A DNA stretch of 58,459 bases. It comes from an uncultured Ignavibacteria bacterium. GTDB lineage: Bacteria > Bacteroidota > Ignavibacteria > Kapaibacteriales > Kapaibacteriaceae. Both the position numbers and the translations under genes were made by a program. Location: the NCBI GenBank assembly GCA_903939735.1, contig CAJAIA010000015.1:1-58459 (forward strand), written 5' to 3'. The notes below the pieces were generated by a model. The model was not told the origin of the DNA. It saw only the letters and a program-made list of their open reading frames with translations, and made no database searches. Positions 28,688 through 38,002 of the stretch are shown here, piece after piece (position 1 is the first letter of the stretch; the number at the start of each line of letters is the position of its first letter).

Positions 28688-29323
28688 TTAGGGCGTGCAG
28701 CGCCCATACATTAGAATAACCGTCCCTGTAACGGACGATGACGGGTCGATGAGACGTGTTATGGCATCGGCAATTTCATTTGGAGTAACCCACGATGCGC
28801 GATCATCGTCACTGCCCCATGAGCGGTTTGCAGGTGTATCGATGATGTGGGGGACGATGCACGAGGCTCTCACGCCATGGTGCTTTCCTTCTTCTGCAAG
28901 CGCAAGGGTCAAGGCAATAACGCCAGCCTTCGTAGCACCATACAGTGCCTTGCCCGACACTGGATGGACGGCAGCAGATGCGCCAATGGTGACCACCGCT
29001 CCGCGCGTTCCCGATAGAAGGGGCAGCGCATGCCTAAGCACAGAAAATGTGGTGCGAAGATTCAAATTGACCATCATGTCGAAGTCTACTGATGACGACG
29101 CATCGAGTGTTTGACCACCAACGATACCACCTACAAGATGGACAATGGCGTGAAGCGGCTTTTGTAGCTGTTCAACCGCAACCAACGTAGCTGCATCATT
29201 CGTCAGATCCACATCAGCGTGTGACCATCCTGTAACGTCCCAGCCATGTGAGGTGAGAACTTCCACGACCGCTGCTCCGAGTCCACCCGACGCACCGGTA
29301 ACAAGAACATGTTTGTCACTCAT
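28688..29323 (-). CDS. short-chain dehydrogenase/reductase
   Basis: Encodes 211 residues, slightly short for the family. The Rossmann motif TGASGGLGAAV is at the N-terminus. Other motifs are VHLVGGIVGGQTLD in place of the NNAG loop, a central Ser region (VVTIGASAAV) and the catalytic YGATK (Tyr-x3-Lys). The enzyme is an NAD(P)-dependent oxidoreductase with unknown substrate. Its ATG overlaps the protease stop as ATGA. The neighbours do not suggest a pathway. Confidence 0.9.
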   Translation of the reverse strand: MSDKHVLVTGASGGLGAAVVEVLTSHGWDVTGWSHADVDLTNDAATLVAVEQLQKPLHAIVHLVGGIVGGQTLDASSSVDFDMMVNLNLRTTFSVLRHALPLLSGTRGAVVTIGASAAVHPVSGKALYGATKAGVIALTLALAEEGKHHGVRASCIVPHIIDTPANRSWGSDDDRASWVTPNEIADAITRLIDPSSSVTGTVILMYGRCTP

Positions 29324-31302
29324 CGGACGACCAATGGTAGGGTTCGTGTTTGGAGACTATCGCGCAATACAATGAGGTAGCCACCCCGAGCAAGTGGCTG
29401 TGCTACACAGAGCTGAACGCGGTCCGCACCGTGGCGCTCATGATTTGCGTGTTCTACGACTCCCGTGACGGTATGCACAATCAGTGCCGATGCGATTTCA
29501 TCTATGCTGCCCACGATGTCGATGCATTTCGTGCCAGCGTCTACTGGGTTGTCTGCAATCTGGAAGAGTGTCGTTGTCTGTGCGACGTCGACGGATGTAA
29601 CAGATCCAGGCATGCGCACGCCGCATGGAACGATGAGTTGATTCGCCGGCAGCGCGAACCATGATGTGTCGCGCGGATACGATACAGGGCTGCCGCCTGA
29701 TGTTGGCGTCACGATAATGCGCGCATCCATACGATCGCGAAAGAGCTGCTGCGCCTCAAGAGGGAACACATACCATGGAGATTCAATCCGAAGACCCGTC
29801 GATGTGCTTGTCGTGCCAGTGATGGGGTCGCGAACAATCATCTGTGCAGAGACAGTCCGGTTGGTGTATATGCAGACAAACACGCTTCGCTTGCTATCGA
29901 TCGTTGAGATCACAGGGAGTCCAATACCGGGTCCGAGGAGCTGTGCGGCCCGCGTCACATCCGGAGCACCAAACCCGGCGACAGTATCTGGTTGGGCACC
30001 TCGTTGGGACGACTGACGCAGAGCTTCGCGAAGAGTCCATGGAGGTAGCGTTGGATAGAGCTGACGCAAGAGAGCAACGCCTCCTGCGAACAACGGGGCC
30101 GCTATTGAAGTACCTGACGGTCGTGAATAGGAGTTGTCGGATTCCTGACAACGAATGCCTACACCAGGAGCAGAGAACTCCGGCTTTTGCCGTCCATCCG
30201 CTGTTGGACCCCATGAAGACTTCGTCCAGGGACTCACTCCATCTTGCGCAAGAGCTCCAATGGTAACCACGCTATCGGCATCAGCAGGTGTGATTATTGT
30301 CCGACCCGATGGGCCGTCATTTCCCGCTGATGTTACGCAGAACACACCGCGCATTGCTGCAATGTTGATTGCACGAGCTGCCCATGTCGTTGAGCCGTCG
30401 AGATCGTCATACCGTGTCGAGTCCTGTCCTTCATCAAAGATGCGATAGCCGAGAGATGATGAAACAATGTCGACACCTCTTCGCTCTAGGATCATGACGA
30501 CACTCGCATAGGCCTCTTCTTCAATGCGATGCTCATATCGCATGTCCTCGGTCTTTGCTAACAGGAATGAAGCAAACGGCGCGATGCCAATCAACGAGTC
30601 TTGCTCCCATCCGGCAAGTACGGACAATACGCTGCTGCCATGTCGTTCCTGCGAGCTCGGATCTAGGGAATCGTTCGCCGTATTGGTATCCCCTTGGATG
30701 AGATCGATCTCGCCAAGGACGTCGAGGTGATTGGAGAGCGATGACATCTCCCTCCAACGAAATCCCGTGTCTATGACGCCGATGAGAACATCTGAGCCAT
30801 ACACGCCGCCATTATGAAGTGCAGACGTCTGTAGAACCTCGTGTGGCAGATCTTCATCACCATACACTGGCGGTGAGCAATCAAGCTCTGCATTGGCAAC
30901 GTAGGCTCTTCGTGAGACGGGTGTAACAGAGGAAACACATGGAAGTTGCGCGATGCTCGACGAGTCATCGGGTCCACACTCGACAACTATTGTGTTGAAC
31001 CACGGCAGACTCAGCACAATTCGATCACTCGCTTTACGAACAGCATCAACGTACGGCGCGTAGATCGGTGCATCCAGACTATCAAGCAGTGGAGTCGTTC
31101 CGATCATTGCGCGACGTGCAAGTGCACGCGGCGAGAAGGTCCGCAGGACAGAGTCATACAGGGGAGATCCTGGAACGAACGCTACTGGCCCCTTATCGAC
31201 GAATTGAATGCGGTAGGGAATGCCCTGCGCCTGGCCAAGAACCGTCATGCACATGGTAAGTGCTACGGCTATGATTGCTCTTTCGTAGGTTTGATGTCTC
31301 AC
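29320..31302 (-). CDS. exported subtilisin-like (S8) serine protease with C-terminal sorting-type tail
   Basis: Encodes 660 residues from a GTG at 31302, preferred because it opens a clean signal peptide (RHQTYERAIIAVALTMCMTV). Longer readings have a non-signal N-terminus and overlap the divergent gene, but no good ribosome-binding site is seen, so the start is uncertain. The catalytic triad is complete: Asp178 (GVIDTGF), His221 (ERHGSS) and Ser399 (SGTSIAAP), with oxyanion Asn328 in SAGNDG. The last 75 residues form a degenerate sorting-type domain with ARGGYLIVL, ending TLPLVVR. It should act outside the cell or on the surface. It is the first gene of the protease-SDR-ABC run. Confidence 0.9.
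   Translation of the reverse strand: MRHQTYERAIIAVALTMCMTVLGQAQGIPYRIQFVDKGPVAFVPGSPLYDSVLRTFSPRALARRAMIGTTPLLDSLDAPIYAPYVDAVRKASDRIVLSLPWFNTIVVECGPDDSSSIAQLPCVSSVTPVSRRAYVANAELDCSPPVYGDEDLPHEVLQTSALHNGGVYGSDVLIGVIDTGFRWREMSSLSNHLDVLGEIDLIQGDTNTANDSLDPSSQERHGSSVLSVLAGWEQDSLIGIAPFASFLLAKTEDMRYEHRIEEEAYASVVMILERRGVDIVSSSLGYRIFDEGQDSTRYDDLDGSTTWAARAINIAAMRGVFCVTSAGNDGPSGRTIITPADADSVVTIGALAQDGVSPWTKSSWGPTADGRQKPEFSAPGVGIRCQESDNSYSRPSGTSIAAPLFAGGVALLRQLYPTLPPWTLREALRQSSQRGAQPDTVAGFGAPDVTRAAQLLGPGIGLPVISTIDSKRSVFVCIYTNRTVSAQMIVRDPITGTTSTSTGLRIESPWYVFPLEAQQLFRDRMDARIIVTPTSGGSPVSYPRDTSWFALPANQLIVPCGVRMPGSVTSVDVAQTTTLFQIADNPVDAGTKCIDIVGSIDEIASALIVHTVTGVVEHANHERHGADRVQLCVAQPLARGGYLIVLRDSLQTRTLPLVVR
31286..31293 (+). 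promoter_or_regulatory. candidate -7 element (TAGGTTTG) for the ygfZ run
   Basis: Matches TAnnTTTG and lies 23 bases before the proposed GTG of ygfZ, inside the 5' end of the divergent protease gene. No -33 TTG is visible at the right distance. Confidence 0.3.
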
Positions 31303-31316
31303 AAGGAACACGAATA

Positions 31317-32321
31317 GTGACAGAACAGATACCTCAGCGTCGCGCTGTGATGAGCGCACGCACGTCAGCCGCCTGGACACGTCATTCCGGAGCGGCTGTC
31401 ATTCGATGTACAGGAACCGATCGTATCGATTTCCTGCATCGACTGACCACCAATGACATGACAAAATTACTTCCGGAACATGGCATCCAGACTGTCATTG
31501 TCACGGAAAAGGCCCGAATAATTGATGTCGTCATGGTGCTGCAAGGTCAGGACGATGCGCTCCTGATAGGCTCCAACGATTGTTCGTCCCAGATCGTTTC
31601 GTGGCTCCGGAAATATGTGATCACTGATGATGTACGTTTTATCGATCGTACACAGCAACAGCATTGTCTGGAAATCATGGGTCCGCACGCTGCCGAAGTC
31701 GTCGAGGGTCTCCTTGGAATCGACTGCAGCCGTTGGGCGCTCGGCACCTGGACACGCGCGGATATCGAGGGTGGGCAAATCGTTGTTGCTCGGATGGCAT
31801 CATCCTGTGAAGTGTCGTACTGGATCGTCGGTGATCCTGATCCCATCGAGGCAATTGTTACCTCGCTCAGAGCTAATGAGCATGCAGTTCCAGAGTTACG
31901 CGATGTCGATGCCAGGTATGTGCGAGTACTCAGTGGTATGGGCTGCTACGATCATGAATGGTCGGAAGCCTACAATCCTCTCGAAGCAGGACTATTGCAC
32001 CTCACGTCGTTTACGAAGGGATGCTACATAGGTCAAGAAGTAATAGCTCGTCTGGACAGTTACAACAAGGTCAAGCAGCGCATCATGGGGATTGTCGCTC
32101 CTGCTCGTTTGGAAGAGGGTGATGTGCTTGTCATTGATCAACATCCGGTTGGAGTTGTAACAAGCGTTGTACAATCCTGCGATGGGGCAACATGGCTCGC
32201 GCTTGGGTATGTGCGCGGTGAACATGCCGTGAGCAATACGCCGATATCTGTGCAGTCTGAGCGTGGTACAATCATAGCCACCCAATACCTGCCACCACTT
32301 GTGGATGCATCATGCCTGTAG
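31317..32321 (+). CDS. ygfZ: YgfZ/GcvT-family folate-binding protein
   Basis: Encodes about 334 residues. The GTG at 31317 is preferred because AAGGAA lies eight bases upstream; the next option is the ATG at 31350. The N-terminal half shows RCTGTDRIDFLHRLTTND, typical of the GcvT-like fold. The family signature KGCYIGQEV with its conserved Cys lies in the C-terminal half, followed by a beta-barrel domain. YgfZ proteins bind tetrahydrofolate and support repair or maturation of Fe-S enzymes such as MiaB. The start lies only 14 bases from that of the divergent protease. The gene overlaps the next SDR gene by 10 bases. Confidence 0.92.
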   Translation: MTEQIPQRRAVMSARTSAAWTRHSGAAVIRCTGTDRIDFLHRLTTNDMTKLLPEHGIQTVIVTEKARIIDVVMVLQGQDDALLIGSNDCSSQIVSWLRKYVITDDVRFIDRTQQQHCLEIMGPHAAEVVEGLLGIDCSRWALGTWTRADIEGGQIVVARMASSCEVSYWIVGDPDPIEAIVTSLRANEHAVPELRDVDARYVRVLSGMGCYDHEWSEAYNPLEAGLLHLTSFTKGCYIGQEVIARLDSYNKVKQRIMGIVAPARLEEGDVLVIDQHPVGVVTSVVQSCDGATWLALGYVRGEHAVSNTPISVQSERGTIIATQYLPPLVDASCL

Positions 32322-33049
32322 CATGGATTACTGGTGGTGCCCGCCGTATCGGCAAGGGGCTTGCGTTGCGTCTGGCAGAACTCGGCTACGATATCAGCTT
32401 TACCTATCGAACATCGCAACAAGAGGCCGAGACTGTACGTGATCAGATCACGGAACTCGGGCGTGTGTGTGTGACGATGGAATGTGACGTTCGTATCGAG
32501 GGAGAGCTTGAGAACGTGTTCCGACGTTCAGCCAACGACATTGGCGTTCCCGATGTAGTGATCAGCAACGTCGGTGTCTATCCTGCCCGACAGAATATCT
32601 CGATGGTGAATGAGCAGGATGTTACCGAAGCGCTGGCCATCAACACACTTCCTCTCCTTACAATCGGACGAGTCTATCACGAGCTATGCACGCAGCATGG
32701 TTCCGTAGGACGTATAGTCAGCATCGGATCTCTTGGTGCACATGAGATCTGGCGAGACCGGATAGCATACAACGTGAGCAAGAGTGCGCTACACACAATG
32801 GTTCAGACGCTTGCGCGTGGTCTTGCTCCGGTGATCTCAGTCAACTCGGTCGCGCCGGGGATTATCGAACAGTCTTCAGACGTTGCTGAGCACGAGCGGT
32901 CGGGATTGGTTGGTCTAGACCGCATCCCGATGCAGCGTTATGGCAACATAGATGACGTCTTCGAAGCGGTATGGTTCTTCACCAACGCCACGCCCTATAT
33001 TACCGGTCAGACGATCCTCGTTGATGGGGGATATCATCTGACTCGGTGA
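32312..33049 (+). CDS. short-chain dehydrogenase, pteridine-reductase- or FabG-like
   Basis: Encodes 245 residues. The cofactor motif TGGARRIGKGLALRL carries the two Arg typical of NADPH-preferring pteridine reductases (FolM/PTR1), and TYRTSQQEAE matches the following beta strand. The active site shows ISNVGVYPAR, SIGSLG and the catalytic YNVSK. The C-terminus ITGQTILVDGGYHLTR is the standard SDR end. The overlap with ygfZ, a folate-binding protein, makes a dihydropteridine or dihydrofolate reductase role attractive, but a 3-oxoacyl-ACP reductase cannot be excluded. Confidence 0.88.
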   Translation: MPVAWITGGARRIGKGLALRLAELGYDISFTYRTSQQEAETVRDQITELGRVCVTMECDVRIEGELENVFRRSANDIGVPDVVISNVGVYPARQNISMVNEQDVTEALAINTLPLLTIGRVYHELCTQHGSVGRIVSIGSLGAHEIWRDRIAYNVSKSALHTMVQTLARGLAPVISVNSVAPGIIEQSSDVAEHERSGLVGLDRIPMQRYGNIDDVFEAVWFFTNATPYITGQTILVDGGYHLTR

Positions 33050-33090
33050 TGCATTCTCAACTCTGCCATCTCTTTTTCCAGGTACAATCA

Positions 33091-34977
33091 ATGAATCTCG
33101 TGTTCAAGACCATCACCGTTATCGTCACTCTCGTATGCTTTGCGCAGTCTGCGTTTGCTGGAACGGTTACGATGCTGCCAACGGCTCCACGACAGGGCAG
33201 TGAGCTTACGATTGAGTACACACCATCAGATGCCGATAAGGGGCTGTTGTCGAAAGGCAAGATTCATGCTGTTGTGTACACATTCACGGTAGATGCTGAG
33301 TCGCCAGTAGCATTGGAAGTATCACTCTCGAAGAGTGGTGGACGTTGGAATGGCGTTGTCAAGCTTCCAGAGACGTCTGTGTATGGAATTGTCAAGATTG
33401 GGAATGGGTCTGCCTACGACACGAATAAGGACCTTTACTGGGAGTTTCTATGCTCGAATGATCGTGGCAGTGCTGTCGAAGGTGCACACCTGCGTGCTGG
33501 TATGGCACGATATGGTCAGCTCCCAAAACAGTGCCGTATGAGTGAAGATTTTGAGGGCGCAGTTGAAGAGATCGATGCAGAAGTACGCGCATATCCATCA
33601 AACATGGTAGCACGTATCAACTCAATCATGTTGATGAAGAATCTCGGTACACTCGAGGAAACGGAGGCTATTGCAAAAGCCCGCGAGATTACGACATCGG
33701 TACGCCAGGTGCGTTCGCCGTTGGAAGCTATTGCCATTGCACAAGCCTATGAGATGCAAGGTCGTGGCGAGGACGCGCAAAAGGTGATGATGGACGCTGG
33801 AGCGCGGTTTCCAAGATCAATCGTCGAAGAACAGATAGCTCTCAGCAAGCTAGGAGCAGCGCAGTCTGCAGATCAGTTCATGCAGATGGCGTCGGATCAC
33901 CTGATTGCTTGGCCGGAGTCGTTTGCACGTCAAAATCTTGTCAATGCTGTTATCGACGCTGCCATGAAGCAGCGTACCATGCATCAACTGGCAAGGTTCT
34001 TCGAGGTAACACCTGGATTGTATGCCATGAGCTACCATCAAGCCGTGAACTATGTTGGAGCAGTCGATTCATTGCAACCAGCGGCACTTGCACTTGTGCA
34101 GCTCGGACTCAAGTCCGCTGCGAATACATCGCTCAAGCCCCCTTCCTACGGGGCATCTGAATGGGCAGAAGAGCAGCGCATTGCTGTCTCTGAACTTCGG
34201 TTTGTTGAAGGAGCGGTCCATCGTGCTCAGAAGCAACAAGAGAAGGCCATCGCATCCTTGGAGAAGAGTTTTGAGGTCGGCGGAAGCCAGACAGAGAAGG
34301 GATGCCTCGAGATGCTCATCAGCCTCTACCGTGATGGCCAAATGAATGACAAGGCATTGGCGACTGCTGAGCGAGCTTTGGCACAAGGGGCCAGCACACA
34401 GGGAATCATTGATGCCTACCGAGCTCTCTTAGCTCTGAACGGACTCGACAGTGTGGCAATTGCAGGAAAGGAAGCATCGCTGCGCCAGGCTGGACGTAGC
34501 GTGTTGGCTGAACGCGTTGTTCGCGAGATGTTGAATCAGCCATTGATCGATGGAACATTCACCACATTAGATGGTGCGCCACTGAAGATTTCTGATTGGA
34601 AGGGGAAGGTTGTCATCATTGACTATTGGGCCACATGGTGCGGTCCATGCCGACAGTCATTCCCGAGTCTTCAGAAATTGTACGATCGCTACAAGACAAA
34701 CCCCAACGTTGTCATTGCTGTTGTCAACGTCTGGGAGAAATCAGACAACCGAGCCACTACCGTACGTGACTTCCTCAAGACCAACCCTACGCTCAAGTTT
34801 CCCATGTATATCGATCCGTCTGACGAGGTTGTTCGGAAGTACGGCGTAACGGGCATTCCTACGAAGTTCTATCTTGGGAAAGATGGTCGGATTCAATTCA
34901 AGGAAGTTGGCTTCACACCTGAAGAACAATTCCTCGAAGAAGCGACAACACGAATTGAAGCACTCCTCGCGCAGTAA
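33091..34977 (+). CDS. exported TPR-type protein with C-terminal TlpA-like thioredoxin domain
   Basis: Encodes 628 residues from the ATG at 33091, which opens a signal peptide (MNLVFKTITVIVTLVCFAQS). Residues of about 20-125 look like a beta-sandwich domain. Residues of about 130-470 are helical and TPR-like, with repeated A/E-rich pairs such as AIAIAQAYEMQGRGEDAQKV and ALATAERALAQGAS. The C-terminal 145 residues form a TlpA/ResA-like thioredoxin domain with active site WCGPC (DYWATWCGPCRQSF) and the cis-Pro loop GIPTKFYLG. It probably works as a periplasmic thiol-disulfide protein with a docking region. It follows the SDR gene by 41 bases and converges on the next gene with 18 bases between stops. 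Confidence 0.88.
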   Translation: MNLVFKTITVIVTLVCFAQSAFAGTVTMLPTAPRQGSELTIEYTPSDADKGLLSKGKIHAVVYTFTVDAESPVALEVSLSKSGGRWNGVVKLPETSVYGIVKIGNGSAYDTNKDLYWEFLCSNDRGSAVEGAHLRAGMARYGQLPKQCRMSEDFEGAVEEIDAEVRAYPSNMVARINSIMLMKNLGTLEETEAIAKAREITTSVRQVRSPLEAIAIAQAYEMQGRGEDAQKVMMDAGARFPRSIVEEQIALSKLGAAQSADQFMQMASDHLIAWPESFARQNLVNAVIDAAMKQRTMHQLARFFEVTPGLYAMSYHQAVNYVGAVDSLQPAALALVQLGLKSAANTSLKPPSYGASEWAEEQRIAVSELRFVEGAVHRAQKQQEKAIASLEKSFEVGGSQTEKGCLEMLISLYRDGQMNDKALATAERALAQGASTQGIIDAYRALLALNGLDSVAIAGKEASLRQAGRSVLAERVVREMLNQPLIDGTFTTLDGAPLKISDWKGKVVIIDYWATWCGPCRQSFPSLQKLYDRYKTNPNVVIAVVNVWEKSDNRATTVRDFLKTNPTLKFPMYIDPSDEVVRKYGVTGIPTKFYLGKDGRIQFKEVGFTPEEQFLEEATTRIEALLAQ

Positions 34978-34995
34978 GTCTTCATCGTCCAGCAC

Positions 34996-36183
34996 TTACA
35001 CGAACAAACAGCCGGAGCTGCCTGTCCAGGGCTCTGTGTTGTAGCGTGCTCCCATATAGGCGCCGCGTCCAGTTCGCGCGAGCGACATCACGGGAAGCGG
35101 CTCGGAGAAGCGATCGGGCCAGAGGCACATCACACGTATTTCAACGGCATTATCTCCATGCGGAGTAGGAATGCAGCGTGCGTATGTAACGCGCTCTTGG
35201 AGGATCCACAGATGCCGATCAGCTGCCGGTATAACGGCAACATCGTGATGCGTCGGACCAACAATCACGCCTTTGCCAGCAAATGCATAGAGCGGCTTGA
35301 GAACATAGCGATCGAGGTCTGCCGGGAGTTCATCGATCTCATTGAGGAACATTGACCGCGGAACTGTCGGATGATCAAGGTACGGCATCGATGACTTACT
35401 CATCAAGAAATACCAATTCGGGTTACCCGCCCATTCGACGTCGAGATCATCATCCCATCGGAAGTTGAGGTGCACGTGATGATCGCGGAGCTCATCGACA
35501 ATGGCTCGGTTGAAGATGCGGCGGAGAACATGCTTCTGTCCGCGTGCATCTGTGTGCACTAACTGACGTCCATCGCGGTACACATCTCGAATGTCAACCG
35601 TTTTGAGTCCAATCATCTTTTCGAGCGCAATAAAGTCAGGACGGGTCTTCTGACGCAAAGGGTCTAACTCAACGAGTGCGACATTGTCAGCATCATGCCC
35701 GCCTATGATGCACTCGCGTAGAAGTGCCGAATAGGAGTCGTAGGAAAGATCAGACAAGAACGGTGTCGAATCGTCAAGACCGTACACTGCGCGCATCTGC
35801 GACGTATACAGAAGTTGATAACCGAACAGCGAAGGGAAGCCCTGTAACTCAATCAGACGTGGAACAAACGTTCCGTCGTCACTCATTGTGATCGCAAAAT
35901 CAACAACGGAGAACAGCGGACGATCGGACTCCTGACGAACACGCACTTCCTCGTCAATCAATCGTGTTGTATGAGCTAGTGTCGTAGGGCGAGCGCTCTG
36001 AAGCGTTATAGCGATTGCTGCGTCCTCGAGCTGCCGTCGCATCTCGTGTGAGACGAAGATGGGCGTTTCACAGACACGGAACTCAACCGGAACGCCAAGA
36101 ACTGATTGCATCTGGGCGCAGACTTCTGCGTGCGTCTCAGCAGAGACGCGCTCGATAAATGACCTCTGAAGGTCAGGTCTCAA
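34996..36183 (-). CDS. uncharacterised protein, probably ATP-grasp-like
   Basis: Encodes 395 residues if it begins at the TTG (36183) that overlaps the upstream stop as TTGA; an ATG about 24 codons later is the alternative. I cannot name the family. Segments recalling ATP-grasp ligases are RYVLKPLYAFAGKGVIVGPT (a Lys followed by a Gly-rich loop), LWILQERVTYARCIPTPHG and EIRVMCLW. The N-terminal half contains RLIELQGFPSLFGYQ, which recalls the substrate-side Glu region in glutathionylspermidine-synthase-like proteins. No signal peptide or membrane segments are visible. It is translationally coupled to an amidohydrolase, suggesting that one makes and the other breaks an amide, by inference only. 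Confidence 0.75.
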   Translation of the reverse strand: MRPDLQRSFIERVSAETHAEVCAQMQSVLGVPVEFRVCETPIFVSHEMRRQLEDAAIAITLQSARPTTLAHTTRLIDEEVRVRQESDRPLFSVVDFAITMSDDGTFVPRLIELQGFPSLFGYQLLYTSQMRAVYGLDDSTPFLSDLSYDSYSALLRECIIGGHDADNVALVELDPLRQKTRPDFIALEKMIGLKTVDIRDVYRDGRQLVHTDARGQKHVLRRIFNRAIVDELRDHHVHLNFRWDDDLDVEWAGNPNWYFLMSKSSMPYLDHPTVPRSMFLNEIDELPADLDRYVLKPLYAFAGKGVIVGPTHHDVAVIPAADRHLWILQERVTYARCIPTPHGDNAVEIRVMCLWPDRFSEPLPVMSLARTGRGAYMGARYNTEPWTGSSGCLFV

Positions 36184-37649
36184 GCGCTGTATCGCAGTCT
36201 ACCTGCGGTGAAGGTTGCTTGGATGCGGATGTCATCACCAATGCGATCACTGTACTCGCATACATCATGAGACGTTACAACAAGGTCGGCGTCGAATCCA
36301 ACTCGAAGAGCGCCGCGACGATACTCCATACCTGCAGCGTGATGGGCGATCGACGTGTAGGCGTCAACCGCTTGCTGACTCGTGATGCGCTCAGAGGGCA
36401 TCCACGATGATTGCATACCGTATGGCGTTCTGTGAACGAACGCACGAAGACCATCGAGGACTGATGATGATTCAATAGGAGCATCAGAACCGCCAGTCAT
36501 GGTGATGCCAGCGTCAAGCAGCGTCTTCCAACGATACGACCACGGCAACCGATCGGCACCGAGGCGCTTCTCCGCCATTGTTGCATCAGAACAGCAATGC
36601 GTGGACTGTACACAGGCGATCACGCCCAGTCGTGCAAAACGCTCGACATCATCAGGGTGAATATGTTGTGCATGCTCGATACGCAGGATAGCGTCCCGTC
36701 CATCCGGCAGCCCACGAACTACGTCGTAGGCATCAAGCACATTGCGTACAGCAGCGTCGCCAATAGCGTGGACAGCTATGCATGGCCACCCAGCATCAAC
36801 AATCTCGCGCATACGGGACGTCAGAACATCTACTGAAAGGAGTTCAATTCCATGTATGGTTGCATCGTCGGAATAAGGCGAACGCAGATAGGCGCCGCGA
36901 GAGCCAAGCGCACCATCGGCGAAGAGTTTGACCCCTGCAATACGATGGAGCTCACCACCGGCGGGCAACAAACCGGCCTCTATCCATTCTCGGTCCTGTC
37001 CTCGAACGAAGCTCTGGATACGTACAGGCAGATGCCCAGATTCAGCAAGTTCTCGAAATGGTTCGAGCCATTCGGGTGCAACGTCCATGTCGTGAATCTC
37101 CGTCACGCCATGCTGCACCCATTCGTTGGTAGCACGAAGAATCTGCTCGCGAACTTCTTCACGGGAAAAAGCCGGCAGGGCCGACCACACTGGACGCATC
37201 GCATCATCGATAAGAAGACCTGTGTGGCCTGTGGGGTCAATACCAGCAGCACGTAATGCAGCAGTATTCACCCACATCGCGTGCCCATCGACGCGCATTG
37301 CTACGATGGGAATCACAGTTGAGCAGCGATCGAGATCATCTCGAGAAGGCCACTGGTTGGACGACCAACGTTCCTGATTCCAGCCCATGGCACGAACCCA
37401 GGAAGTACCGTCGGTGATCGAGCTTGTGATACGTGACAGACAATCTTCAAGGCTTACCGCGTCGTGAAGTGATACGGCAGATAAGCGTTCTCCAAGCCCA
37501 ACAACGTGGGCATGGGAATCAACGAATCCTGGCGATACATGACACCCCGGGAACTCGTATGAATCGGTTTCCGTACGGACTATCGTGCCGATAGTGCAGG
37601 GGAGTACTGCTCGGATTCTGCCACGTTCAATGTGGATTTCAGCAAACAC
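36180..37649 (-). CDS. amidohydrolase, YtcJ-like
   Basis: Encodes 489 residues from a GTG at 37649, with AAGG a few bases upstream and the ferredoxin stop five bases before. The metal-binding HAH is at residues 46-48 (GFVDSHAHVVGLGE). Later motifs are AVHAIGDAAVRNVLDAYD, RIEHAQHI and TGGSDAPIESS, as in the amidohydrolase_3/YtcJ group. These are metal-dependent C-N hydrolases with mostly unknown substrates. It sits between the ferredoxin gene and the ATP-grasp-like gene and is coupled to the latter. Confidence 0.92.
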   Translation of the reverse strand: MFAEIHIERGRIRAVLPCTIGTIVRTETDSYEFPGCHVSPGFVDSHAHVVGLGERLSAVSLHDAVSLEDCLSRITSSITDGTSWVRAMGWNQERWSSNQWPSRDDLDRCSTVIPIVAMRVDGHAMWVNTAALRAAGIDPTGHTGLLIDDAMRPVWSALPAFSREEVREQILRATNEWVQHGVTEIHDMDVAPEWLEPFRELAESGHLPVRIQSFVRGQDREWIEAGLLPAGGELHRIAGVKLFADGALGSRGAYLRSPYSDDATIHGIELLSVDVLTSRMREIVDAGWPCIAVHAIGDAAVRNVLDAYDVVRGLPDGRDAILRIEHAQHIHPDDVERFARLGVIACVQSTHCCSDATMAEKRLGADRLPWSYRWKTLLDAGITMTGGSDAPIESSSVLDGLRAFVHRTPYGMQSSWMPSERITSQQAVDAYTSIAHHAAGMEYRRGALRVGFDADLVVTSHDVCEYSDRIGDDIRIQATFTAGRLRYSA

Positions 37650-37654
37650 GAGCC

Positions 37655-38002
37655 TTAGTTCCGAAGACGGATCTGATCGATGCTATCGAGATAATCCTTC
37701 TTCTTGAGAAGCCCCTCTTCTGTCTCCACGTTGTTCGGATCGGGCAGACAGCAGTCCACTGGACAAACAGCTGCACACTGGGGTTCATCATGGAATCCCT
37801 TGCACTCAGTGCATTTGTCTGGGACGATGAAGTAGAACTCTGGCGAAAAGAACTCACCAGTAAATCCACCTGGCGATGTGCTGTCGTGGTGCTTCGCACC
37901 CGCGAGTTCCCATTCAGCGCCAGCCTCGTAGATGGCAGTATTTGGGCACTCCGGCTCGCATGCGCCGCAGTTGATACAGTCACTGGTAATGTAGATCGCC
38001 AT
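37655..38002 (-). CDS. dicluster 2[4Fe-4S] ferredoxin
   Basis: Encodes 115 residues. Cluster ligands are C9, C12, C15 and C19 ([12 protein letters not shown]) and C64, C67, C76 and C80 ([18 protein letters not shown]), with further Cys at 84-85. The C-x2-C-x8-C-x3-CP second motif and the long spacer between clusters are typical of the low-potential ferredoxins of Chlorobi and related bacteria. It carries single electrons in the cytoplasm; partners are not encoded nearby. It is the first gene of its minus-strand run and faces the TonB-receptor gene across a 148-base gap that holds a TAAGTTTG element. Confidence 0.95.
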   Translation of the reverse strand: MAIYITSDCINCGACEPECPNTAIYEAGAEWELAGAKHHDSTSPGGFTGEFFSPEFYFIVPDKCTECKGFHDEPQCAAVCPVDCCLPDPNNVETEEGLLKKKDYLDSIDQIRLRN

